From: Saposhnikovia divaricata
Taxonomy: Eukaryota; Streptophyta; Magnoliopsida; Apiales; Apiaceae
Direction: 5' to 3'
Assembly (NCBI GenBank): GCA_036435485.1
Contig: CM071596.1
Span: 16,272,001 to 16,336,000, forward strand
Length of the DNA: 64,000 nt
In this document: positions 33,361 to 42,567 of the stretch, piece by piece
How the letters are laid out: each line of letters begins with the position of its first letter
How positions within the stretch are numbered: the first letter of the stretch is position 1
The notes under the pieces: model-generated
Databases searched by the model: none
The model's input: the letters and a program-made list of their open reading frames with translations, nothing else
What the model was told of the DNA's origin: nothing
Program-made: the position numbers and the translations under genes

Positions 33361-35089
33361 AGCATTTGCACGTCCTCGGGCAAATAAGTGAAATAAAAAC
33401 TAAGTCCTAACAAACATCACTTTCGTAGATGACACGATTGCATTGAGCATATGCAACAAGCCGTTAAACCCCTAGGCAGCCCTAGTAGGACGAGTGTTGT
33501 CTCGTGAGGGTTTATAGTGAATGTACCCACAAAATTCATCTAACCATGCAAAAGATCAATGCTAACACGACACCACACACACAAGTCCTCTCATGCCACA
33601 TCAACTTAAGAATCAAAGTAAACATACGATGTCTTGGTGTCAAAAGTGCAAGTATTCACGTAGTTTACTCAACCAACATGCAGAAGGTCATAAAAATTCA
33701 TGTCAAGTGTAAAAATCGTTGGTAATCATGCTAAGCCCACAAGAAACACATCTTTAAGTCTAAACCTGGGATCTCCTATGCCAAAACAAGTAATAACTCA
33801 CCTTTCACTCAAAAACGAATATTCACTCAAGAACAAGGTTAAGTGTATCACTCAATTCCAACAAAATCATAAACACAACTTGACACTCGCAATCAATCTC
33901 ACTCTCAACACAACATACATCATTGATGACAATCAAAAGGTCTTTATTCGGGTTGTAACGTGGGCTAGGGACCAGGTATGTGAAGTAAAGCTAAAACAGG
34001 TTAAATGCCAAAAACTAGTACCCAACAATAATCATTATTCAATTCCCTTTCTATTAAAACCACAAATACTTCCCCACACTTGGATTTTTCAATAACCCTT
34101 ATAACTTGACTAGTCGAATGAAGAAGGATCATACAAACATAAGAATGCTCTCAAATTTATTTATTTTTTTTTCTCTTTTTTTTTTCTATTTTTTTTTCTC
34201 TGTTTTTTTTTCTTTGAGAGCTAAGGAATAAGCACCATGATCCATAGATATTTTTATGAATTTCGACTAACAAGCATCAACCAAAATCAATATTCCCCAA
34301 TGGTATGATCATCAATAACCCCCCTTTTATGAACACCTTATTACTCCCTTAAGCACAATACTAGCCTTTGACAATTTAGGTTCAAATTCAATGTAAGGCC
34401 AATAGAATAAAAAGGATAATGGCAAGTAATGTGGTGTGTCATCGAAAGAATAGGATTAAGCTCAACGGGTTAACTAATTGATCATGTTTAAAAGGTGTGG
34501 AAATATATATGGGAAATACGAGGTTAAACCTAAGTGCCTTTATCATCTCATCATCAAGTAATGTCATGCATTTCAAGAAAGATCTCAAGTAAGTGCTAGC
34601 AATGCAAACAACATGTGGACACTCAAGCAAACGAAAAATCATGCAAAAGATATGCATATAGGCTCAAAACTCACTTGGTGTGACAAAACATAATCAATCC
34701 CAGGTAACAAGACTCTTTAACGCACCTACTTGTACTCAAAGCATGGAAACCAAGTCATCTTGCACATATTCATGTCATTCTAATCACTTACTACATCCAA
34801 TTAAGTCTACCAGTTTCAACTTGCTAGCGAAAGTGTGTGCACAAGAACAAAGCACGTCACTTCTCATACAAAAGCATCCATAAACACAAGATTCCTACGC
34901 ATGCATGGGTGTATCAAGCAAAATACAACAACTAATCAAATTGCATGGCTAGAATTATTTTTGGTATTTTTCAATTTTTTAATTTTTTTTATTTTTTTAA
35001 AATTTCTCTTAACATTGAGAACCCTTCCCCACACTTAAGCGGTTCATTGTCCCCAATGAACTAATGAACAAGATACAAAACTACAACTA
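33361..35089 (-). other. G2 noncoding 3' region
   Basis: No supported ORF. It contains the block conserved with G1 (about 33425-33545), a long T/C-rich tract (34160-34215) and another T-rich tract (34966-35005). Short ORFs in both strands have no recognisable content. Confidence 0.6.
33472..33505 (-). ncRNA. two conserved stem-loops (cis element), G2 copy
   Basis: CTAGG 33472-33476 with CCTAG 33481-33485 around CAGC. ACGAG 33490-33494 with CTCGT 33501-33505 around TGTTGT. The stems are identical to those of G1 while the second loop differs. Confidence 0.45.
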
Positions 35090-35345
35090 AAAACAAAATA
35101 AAACTACACTAAAAAGAAAAGAAAGAAAACTCCCCTGGAATCAAGTTGTCGGATGTGAAAATCACCCCTCATTCGCTTATGAACCACCCACTAATCATAT
35201 GAACCAACCCAACAAATTTTTTCTCGCAAAAATCCCCTTTCCTTAGCAATTAGTCTCACATCAACCGATTAAATTTAACCTCCACCGTCGAAAATGAAAA
35301 TTTCCCAATATTAGCACTATCTCTCCCATGCTTACGAGCCAAAAT
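35090..35345 (-). pseudogene. remnant of env-position ORF (G2)
   Basis: About 70 codons similar to the N-terminal part of the G1 env-position ORF: MARK-type start (ATG changed to TTG near 35342), KFSFSTVEVKFNRLM, then AKERGFL. An in-frame TGA and loss of the rest follow. It shows that the G2 lineage once carried this ORF. Confidence 0.55.
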
Positions 35346-35799
35346 AATCAATACCCAACTCATAGGAAGCTCCACCAAAAATTACCAAGCAATATCACAC
35401 CAAAAATACCCCAATATATCAAGAATAATATAAATCCCAATTTACAAGAACACAAATTCGCAATTAAAATAAATTTGGAGAGAAGAAATAAACCCACTAC
35501 GAATTGGAGAGGTGAACTTGCAATTAATTCCTCTTTAGAATTGAATTTTTGGAGATTTAAAGAAAACAGAAGAGGAATTGGATTTGTATGGAAAGGTGTG
35601 TATATATATATAAGATGATGGAGAGATTTGATACAAAATTTAGAGTGCATGAGAGATTTAGGAGTGTTGGATTTGATTTAGAATAGATATAAGAATTAGG
35701 GTTTGAAAGAATTTGAGTTAGAATAGGTTTGGGTGGGTTTTTATGATGCAAAACAACAATTTTCGGGGAAAAATAAAAAAAAAATCTGGGCAGAAGGGT

Positions 35800-35924
35800 G
35801 TAACGCAGCCGCAGGCTGCGTTACAGGGTCGCAGACTGCGCGGGGTACAGTAACGCAGGCGCAGCCTGCGTTATAGGGGGGCAGCCAGCGCTTCAGGCAG
35901 TAACGCAGGCGCAGCCTGCGTTAC
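35800..35924. repeat. array of three GC-rich hairpins, 50-bp period
   Basis: Inverted repeats starting at exactly 35800, 35850 and 35900. Unit 1: GTAACGCAGCC with GGCTGCGTTAC around GCA. Units 2 and 3: GTAACGCAGG with CCTGCGTTA(T/C) around CGCAG. It lies about 160 bases downstream of the pol stop in element sense, in an otherwise AT-rich region. Confidence 0.85.
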
Positions 35925-36081
35925 AGGGGTGCTGCCTGCGAAAAAATCACTGTTTTGCTTTTTTTTTTTTTTTTTTAATACAACACTCTTTTTCTTTTTT
36001 TTCTTTTTTTTTTTTCACAAATGCATGGGTTGCCTCCCATGAAGCGCTTTTGTTTAACGTCGTTGGCTCGACTCAGCTGGT

Positions 36082-39000
36082 TCAGATCTCCGTGGAGGGG
36101 TTGTCAAGATAAATCACTTCCATCTTCCCTACGAATGCACCATCCACATATAATTTAAGGCGTTGACCGTTGACCTTAAATTTTGTTCCATCTCGTCCCA
36201 TAATTTCAATAGCACCATAAAATTTGACTTCGGTGACGGTAAAAGGTCCCGACCATCTTGATTTGAGTTTCCCGGGAAAAAGTCGAAGTCTAGAATTGAA
36301 CAACAACACCTTGTCACCAACCTGAAAATCTCTCCTCTGAATCATCTTATCATGCATCTGCTTCGTTCTCTCCTTGTAAAGCCGAGAATTGTCATAAGCA
36401 TCAAATCGAAGCTCATCTAACTCATTAAGTTGAAGAAGTCTCGCTTGCCCCGCAGCCTTCAAATCCATGTTGAGTTCTTTTATAGCCCAAAAGGCGCGAT
36501 GTTCCAATTCCACCGGCAAGTGACATGCTTTACCATAGACCAACCGATAAGGAGTGGTGCCTATAGGTGTCTTATATGCCGTCCGATAAGCCCACAAAGC
36601 ATCATCTAGCTTCAAATACCAATCTTTCCTTGACTTTGCAACCATTTTCTCCAAAATGCTTTTGATTTGTCGGTTAGAAACCTCCACTTGGCCACTTGTT
36701 TGGGGGTGATATGCAAGAGCAACCTTGTTAGTAACGCCATATTTCTTCAACAAAGTTTCAAACTGACGATGGCGAAAATGAGAACCACCATCGCTTATCA
36801 CTGTTCTAGGAACTCCAAATCGTGGGAAGATAATATTCTTGAAAAGCTTCATAACTACCTTGGAATCATTTGTTACCGATCCAATTGCTTCAACCCACTT
36901 GGACACATAATCGACAGCGACTAAGATGTATCTCATCCCACAAGAACTTGGGAAGGGTCCCATAAAATCAACACCCCATACGTCAAATATCTCGACCTCA
37001 AGAATACCGGTTTGAGGCATCTCATGGCGTTTAGAAATATTACCCGTCCTTTGACATGCATCACACGCCAAACAGAAAGCACGAGCATCCTTAAATAGAG
37101 ACGGCCAAAAGAAACCGGATTGAAGTACTTTAGCAGCGGTTTTGGAAGGACCATGGTGACCTCCACATGCGAGAGAATGACAATGCTTAAGAATGTCATG
37201 TACTTCGAACTCAGGAACACATCTACGAAAGATTCCATCAGCACACTTTCGATACAAGAAAGGGTCATCCCAAAAATATTGTTTAGCATCGTGATAAAAC
37301 CTCTTTCTTTGCTGATAAGTCAATTCTGGAGGGTGAGATCCACTAACACAGAAATTTGCAAAATCTGCATACCAGGGAGTTTGAGTAGCAACCGAAAACA
37401 GGTGATCATCTGGAAAAGAATCGTCAATAGGAGTACTTGACGCAATATCAGATTTGAAACGCAACCGTGAGAGATGATCCGCAACTACATTCTCAGCACC
37501 CTTCTTGTCTTTGATTTCCAAGTCAAACTCTTTAAGTAAAAGAATCCAACGAATAAGCCTTGGCTTTGCTTCTTTCTTCGCCAACAGATACTTAAGTGCC
37601 GAATGATCAGTGTGAACAATGACTTTGGAGCCAATGAGATAGGCCCGGAATTTGTCAAGAGCGTAGACCACAGCTAGAAGTTCCTTCTCGGTTGTAGCAT
37701 AATTGACTTGAGCTTCATCCAAGGTTTTACTTGCATAGTAGATAGCGTGCAATACCTTGTCTTTCCTTTGACCGAGAACTGCTCCAACTGCATAATCACT
37801 TGCATCACACATGATTTCAAATGGAAGGTTCCAATCTGGAGGTTGAATGATTGGTGCACTTATCAAAGCTTCCTTAATCCTGTTAAAAGACTCCAAACAA
37901 GCATCAGTAAACACAAAGGTGGCATCCTTAAGCAACAATTGAGTTAGGGGTTTTGCAATTTTTGAAAAATCTTTTATAAAACGACGATAAAAACCCGCAT
38001 GACCAAGGAAACTCCTCACTCCCTTGACATTAACAGGAGGAGGAAGTTTCTCAATCACCTCAATTTTTGCTTTATCAACCTGGATGCCACGTTCAGAAAT
38101 CAAATGACCAAGTACCACTCCTTCATTGACCATGAAGTGGCACTTTTCCCAATTCAAAACCAAATTCACCTCTTCACAACGTTTAAGCACTTTAGAAAGA
38201 TTATGCAGACATACATCAAAATCAGACCCATAAACACTGAAATCATCCATAAATACTTCCATGATAGACTCTATGAAATCAGAAAATATGGCAGTCATGC
38301 AACGCTGAAAAGTAGCAGGGGCATTACACAAACCAAAAGGCACTCTACGATATGCAAAGGTACCATATGGGCAAGTAAATGTAGTCTTTTCTTGGTCATC
38401 AGGATGTATAGGGATCTGAAAGAACCCTGAATATCCGTCTAAATAGCAAAAGTACTTATGCTTAGCAAGTCTTTCTAACATCTGATCAATGAAAGGGAGA
38501 GGGTAGTGGTCTTTCCTAGTAGCAGTATTTAACTTACGGTAATCTATGCACATTCGCCAACCGGTGACAATTCGAGTGGGAATTAATTCATCTTTATCAT
38601 TCTTAATTACCGTTGTTCCTCCTTTCTTAGGGACTACCTGAACTGGGCTTACCCATTTAGAATCAGAAATCGGGTAAATGATGCCCGCATCTAACAATTT
38701 CAAAACTTCTTTTTTAACAACCTCTTGCATGTTAGGGTTCAAGCGACGTTGTCCCTGTATGCAAGGCTTATGGTCATCATCTAAGTGAATTCTATGCATG
38801 CAAAAGTCTGGGCTAATCCCCGTAAGATCATCAATACTATACCCAATAGCTTTTCTATGCGCACGCAAAATAGTAAGAAGCTTAAAAATCTGGTTATCAT
38901 CAAGACTAGAGCTAACAATCACAGGACAAGTCTTTTCATCATCAAGAAACACATATTTCAGATTAGATGGCAAAGGCTTTAACTCTATTTTCTTTACCTG

Positions 39001-41145
39001 AGGTTGACCACAAGAAGTGTCAGTGTTGGTTACCTCACAATTCGGATCAGCTGCACCATCCAACTGAAGAATCAATGAATCGACTTCAGCATGTCCTTCT
39101 CCTTCTGAAGCTTCAAGCATGAGCACTGCTTCCAATGCATCATTCAATATAATCTGAGGCGTTTCATCTCGGACAATTCCATCTATAACATCGATCCTGC
39201 AGCAAGTATTCTCAAGCAAAGGGGATTTAAGAGCAGAGGTTAGAGTAAAAGTAATTTTATCATCACCAACGCTCAATGTGAGAGTCCCACTTTTAACATC
39301 AATAACAGCACCTGCAGTACAAAGAAATGGTCTACCTAAAATAATAGGTATTTGGCTGTCCTCTTCCATATCTAGAACTACAAAGTCTACAGGAATATAG
39401 AATTTTCCAACCCTAACAGGCACATCCTCTAAAATTCCAAGGGGATATTTTATTGAACGGTCTGCCATTTGCAAAGTCATCTGTGTACATTTTAATTCTC
39501 CCATATTTAGTTTTTGAAAAACCGAGAGAGGCATGACTGAGACGCTAGCGCCTAAATCACATAAAGCTTTATCAATGAACAATGCACCTAAATGACACGG
39601 GATCGAAAAACTACCAGGATCTTTAAGCTTAGGTGGAGACTTATTTTGTAAAACAGCACTGCACTCTTCAGTAAAAGCTACTGTCTCCACCTCACCAAAA
39701 GACCTTTTCTTAGTGAGAATATCCTTAAGAAACTTTGCATATGATGGAACTTGAGAAATTAAATCAGTGAAAGGAACTGTTACCTCAAGATTCTTGACAA
39801 GTGTCATGAACTTACCAAACTGCTGGTCCACCTTAGTTTTGTTCATCCTGCTAGGGAATGGGAGCTTTGGCACAAATGGTGGAGGAGCAACTGCAGTCTT
39901 TTCCTTGTCCTTTTTCTTGCTTTCCTCAGTTTCACCTTCGCTTGCATCTTCAACAACTTTCTCTACCTTGTCTTCCTCAGAATTCTCTTTTTCTTTCTCA
40001 GTAGGAACATCGTCAGTAGGCATTGGAGGAGCATCATATGTACGACCACTCCTAAGAGCAATGGCATTCACATTTTCCTTTGGCTGAGTTGGTTGGGCTG
40101 GTAGAGAGCCTTGTTGCCTTGTAGACGAAGAACTAGCCATTTGAGCAATCTGAGTTTCCAGCATCTTATTATGTATCTCCATCTGGTTCATCTTTGTTTG
40201 CATTTGTAACATTATCTTCATCATATCACCTTGATTATCAGCCTGTGCAGCTTGATTTGCTTGAGGAGCATAATTCTGAGGAGGCCTTTGGAATCCAGGG
40301 GGATTCATAGGTCCTTGCGGAGGCCTATACTGTTGCCGTGGAGGAGGCTGGTACGATTGCTGATATTGCTGCTGATTAGGAACATTTGTATTCTGAGCAT
40401 TATTGTTCCTATATGAGAAATTCGGATGATCTTTCCAACCAGGATTATAAGTGTTGGAGTACGGATTGTACTGCTGCCTCTGTTGGAAAACATTTGCTTG
40501 CTCCATCTGAAAATGTTGTGAATTTTGAGCATTGTATTGGCAATCGTTACCATAGTGGCCTTGGATGCCACAGACTTCACAAACTGGATTATTCAATGGA
40601 GCCATTGATGACAGTGCATTGATACTCATAGGTTGTGTAGAGGGCTGAGATGTCTTCAATGAGTGGATCTCCTGAGTCAATGCAGCGAGTTGAGATGATA
40701 ATAAAGAATAGGCATCCACTTCGAGTTTACCCCCTTTCTTGGCTGCTCTCGGATTACTGAAGTGATTGGCAGCCAAATTTGAGAGAAAAGCATGTGCATC
40801 ATCAACTCCTTTGTCTAAAAACACACCACCCGCAGCATTATCAACCATCCCTTTTGTTTCTGGATCAAGACCATTGTAGAAGCGTTTAAGCAGAAACCAC
40901 TTCTCAAGACCATGGTGAGGGCATGCACGTTGATAATCCTTAAATCTATCCCAAGCATCCCGTAGAGATTCACCATAATCTTGCTTAAAACCCATCATCT
41001 TGTCGATCAAATCGTCGGTTCTGTTAGGAGGGAAGAACTCAGTTAAGAAAGCCTGAGCAATCTTATCCCACTCGGTCAGGTCAATATCATTCAACCATTT
41101 TTGAGCTTTGTCACGAAGAGAGAAACCGAACAACATGACTTTCAA
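36082..41145 (-). CDS. gypsy gag-pol polyprotein of G2, uninterrupted but 5'-truncated
   Basis: One frame of 1687 codons from the first internal ATG; the frame stays open upstream to about 41229, where it fuses to LTR sequence. Gag core LFGFSLRDKAQKWL; zinc knuckle CEVCGIQGHYGNDC near codon 190; Q/P-rich linker; protease CDLGASVSVMP near codon 530; RT with CIDYRKLN near 868 and FMDDFSVYG near 965; RNase H CDASDYAVGAVLGQ near 1113 and HTDHSALKYLL near 1180; integrase HHCC (HCHSLACGGHHG...CDACQRTGN) near 1320, DFMGPF near 1393, SDGGSHF near 1450. All expected catalytic motifs are present. The natural gag start, the promoter LTR and the PBS are deleted, so expression would need another promoter. 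Confidence 0.92.
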   Translation of the reverse strand: MKVMLFGFSLRDKAQKWLNDIDLTEWDKIAQAFLTEFFPPNRTDDLIDKMMGFKQDYGESLRDAWDRFKDYQRACPHHGLEKWFLLKRFYNGLDPETKGMVDNAAGGVFLDKGVDDAHAFLSNLAANHFSNPRAAKKGGKLEVDAYSLLSSQLAALTQEIHSLKTSQPSTQPMSINALSSMAPLNNPVCEVCGIQGHYGNDCQYNAQNSQHFQMEQANVFQQRQQYNPYSNTYNPGWKDHPNFSYRNNNAQNTNVPNQQQYQQSYQPPPRQQYRPPQGPMNPPGFQRPPQNYAPQANQAAQADNQGDMMKIMLQMQTKMNQMEIHNKMLETQIAQMASSSSTRQQGSLPAQPTQPKENVNAIALRSGRTYDAPPMPTDDVPTEKEKENSEEDKVEKVVEDASEGETEESKKKDKEKTAVAPPPFVPKLPFPSRMNKTKVDQQFGKFMTLVKNLEVTVPFTDLISQVPSYAKFLKDILTKKRSFGEVETVAFTEECSAVLQNKSPPKLKDPGSFSIPCHLGALFIDKALCDLGASVSVMPLSVFQKLNMGELKCTQMTLQMADRSIKYPLGILEDVPVRVGKFYIPVDFVVLDMEEDSQIPIILGRPFLCTAGAVIDVKSGTLTLSVGDDKITFTLTSALKSPLLENTCCRIDVIDGIVRDETPQIILNDALEAVLMLEASEGEGHAEVDSLILQLDGAADPNCEVTNTDTSCGQPQVKKIELKPLPSNLKYVFLDDEKTCPVIVSSSLDDNQIFKLLTILRAHRKAIGYSIDDLTGISPDFCMHRIHLDDDHKPCIQGQRRLNPNMQEVVKKEVLKLLDAGIIYPISDSKWVSPVQVVPKKGGTTVIKNDKDELIPTRIVTGWRMCIDYRKLNTATRKDHYPLPFIDQMLERLAKHKYFCYLDGYSGFFQIPIHPDDQEKTTFTCPYGTFAYRRVPFGLCNAPATFQRCMTAIFSDFIESIMEVFMDDFSVYGSDFDVCLHNLSKVLKRCEEVNLVLNWEKCHFMVNEGVVLGHLISERGIQVDKAKIEVIEKLPPPVNVKGVRSFLGHAGFYRRFIKDFSKIAKPLTQLLLKDATFVFTDACLESFNRIKEALISAPIIQPPDWNLPFEIMCDASDYAVGAVLGQRKDKVLHAIYYASKTLDEAQVNYATTEKELLAVVYALDKFRAYLIGSKVIVHTDHSALKYLLAKKEAKPRLIRWILLLKEFDLEIKDKKGAENVVADHLSRLRFKSDIASSTPIDDSFPDDHLFSVATQTPWYADFANFCVSGSHPPELTYQQRKRFYHDAKQYFWDDPFLYRKCADGIFRRCVPEFEVHDILKHCHSLACGGHHGPSKTAAKVLQSGFFWPSLFKDARAFCLACDACQRTGNISKRHEMPQTGILEVEIFDVWGVDFMGPFPSSCGMRYILVAVDYVSKWVEAIGSVTNDSKVVMKLFKNIIFPRFGVPRTVISDGGSHFRHRQFETLLKKYGVTNKVALAYHPQTSGQVEVSNRQIKSILEKMVAKSRKDWYLKLDDALWAYRTAYKTPIGTTPYRLVYGKACHLPVELEHRAFWAIKELNMDLKAAGQARLLQLNELDELRFDAYDNSRLYKERTKQMHDKMIQRRDFQVGDKVLLFNSRLRLFPGKLKSRWSGPFTVTEVKFYGAIEIMGRDGTKFKVNGQRLKLYVDGAFVGKMEVIYLDNPSTEI

Positions 41146-41229
41146 CTGGTCTGGAGTGACTCCCTGATGTTTAATTGTAGAACAGAGCTGTTGAAACCGT
41201 TGCAGATGATTTGTAGGGTCTTCGGAGGC

Positions 41230-41457
41230 AAGATATGGCCCAAACAGTGCAGGCAGCCCGTGCAGCCCAATAATACGAATTTTCTCCTATTTTATCTCCA
41301 AAATAGCTCTTTTTGCTCCAAATCCTTCTAAGTCATGAATTCTTTATTTCCTACAATAAAACAATCAAATCTATTAAATAAAAATCCAAATCAATGCAAA
41401 ACACAATAAATATGAGAATAAAATCATCTAAAATATATATAAAAATATATTCTATCA
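41230..41457 (-). repeat. 5' LTR remnant of G2 (228 bp)
   Basis: Matches 33118-33345 of the 3' LTR without a difference that I can see. It is joined to gag at about 41230. Confidence 0.9.
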
Positions 41458-41462
41458 AACGG

Positions 41463-41815
41463 ACTTCTAGAACTCCGGATATGGCCAAAACAGTGTAGAC
41501 TGCGCAACCTTCCCGGAAAATCCGAATTTTACACAAATTTGCTCTTTTCTCCTCCGTTTCTTTTGCATTAGCTAACATTTTTAATACCATGATGCATGTA
41601 ACTCCTTGGTAGCATAACACAAATGTTCAATCTTCATTCCAATGCTTAATTCCACTCTAATAACGGTTAGAAAACCAACACTAACCAATAGCTACAACCC
41701 TGCACAACTACACAAAATACATAAAAAATACAACAAACTTGAGTCCAAGTCAATCAATTTAAGCCGATATGGAACGCTCCAAGTAGATATAGAATCCACT
41801 TATCACACCCTATGT
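41463..41815 (-). repeat. 5' LTR of G1, second part
   Basis: Resumes at GACTTCTAG after the G2 target duplication and ends CTTATCA at 41815. It matches 21483-21829 of the other LTR. Confidence 0.9.
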
Positions 41816-42567
41816 GGTGGTGCCCTCAACCAGCTCCCCCACTCCTTGGTTTCATCCTCTAAACGTTTATCCAAGAAACGTTTGCAAAATCTATCCTTGT
41901 GCGATATGAGACCACACGTGAAACAAAACTCACCAAGACGTTCATACTTACATGATACAATGACTTCAGCCCCTATTTTACGAGTGATCTTCTTCTTCCT
42001 CTTGAGGGGTTTCCTGACATCTAACCTGATCCTCACTCTCATGTATTCACGCCAAATACTAGTGTTGTTCTTAGTATCATACTCCAAAAATTCCCCAAAA
42101 AAATTTCCCAGTTGTTTACCAACAACCTTAGACATCAGGGTATTTGGTAAATCATGGATTTGAATCCATATATTGAGATACCATAAAGGGACTTTCAATG
42201 GCTCCTCTCCATCTGGGATTGACTGAACAATTAGCATCGCATTGTCAAAAGACCATGGCTCTCTTTTGAGAACCCACTACAAATCTTCCCTGTGATAGAA
42301 CTGAAAAAAGAAAAATCCCAGCTTCGATCTCTTTAATATATATTTATACCCATGGCATAAGTCGGTCATCTTTAATTTCATAGTATTGCCATTGATATTT
42401 TTCTCCATCAAGAATCTTCCAACTAAACACAATTCGTATTTATTCACTACCTCTTCAACATCACCTTCGAATGAAAGAGACTCATTTTCCTCATCTTTAA
42501 TATCCAATCCTGCCATCTGATCTTCAATACCTTGATACCTTGCCATGGATGCCACAGACACTCTCAC
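41816..42567 (-). pseudogene. LINE ORF1, N-terminal part (DUF4283 and zinc knuckle), split by G1
   Basis: LINE ORF1 is a nucleic-acid-binding protein that forms the RNP with LINE RNA. The DUF4283 region is seen: KYELCLVGRFLMEKNINGN, PWSFDNAMLIVQSIPDGEEP, VPLWYLNIWIQIHDLP, MSKVVGKQLGNFFGEFLEYD, YMRVRIRLDVRKPLKRKKKI. The plant LINE zinc knuckle CFTCGLISHKDRFC follows near 41925-41884. A TAG at 42277-42279 interrupts it. The probable start is ATG 42567 or the second ATG at 42546. The frame continues across the G1 insertion into 20227. Confidence 0.88.

Larger units (their letters stand above)
32075..41457 (-). mobile_element. Athila-like Ty3/gypsy element G2, nested in G1 LTR
   Basis: Minus-strand gypsy element with target duplication AACGG at 32070-32074 and 41458-41462. 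3' LTR 32075-33345 (1271 bp, TGAT...ATCA). PPT follows. Intact gag-pol frame from the left of 41229 to 36082. On the 5' side only 228 bases of LTR remain (41230-41457), joined directly to mid-gag, so most of the 5' LTR, the PBS and the gag start are deleted. The remaining 228 LTR bases look identical to the 3' LTR, which implies a recent insertion. The family is related to G1 but distinct. Confidence 0.93.
20233..41815 (-). mobile_element. Athila-like Ty3/gypsy element G1 (contains nested G2)
   Basis: Minus-strand gypsy element. 3' LTR 20233-21829; PPT next to it; env-position ORF 24448-23273; decayed gag-pol 30682 to about 25320; PBS 30814-30798; 5' LTR 30821-41815, split by G2. Target duplication CACCT (20228-20232) / CACCC (41816-41820), one mismatch, inside LINE ORF1. 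LTR length is 1597 bp on the left and 1607 bp on the right without G2. The two LTRs differ at roughly 3% of sites by eye, so the insertion is moderately old. Domain order PR-RT-RH-IN and the FMDDFSV RT motif fit the Athila/Tat branch. Confidence 0.9.

Noticed and set aside
35360..35650. Hydrophobic 96-codon minus ORF in G2
   Set aside because: It matches the untranslated leader region before the env-position ORF of G1 and is not conserved as protein.
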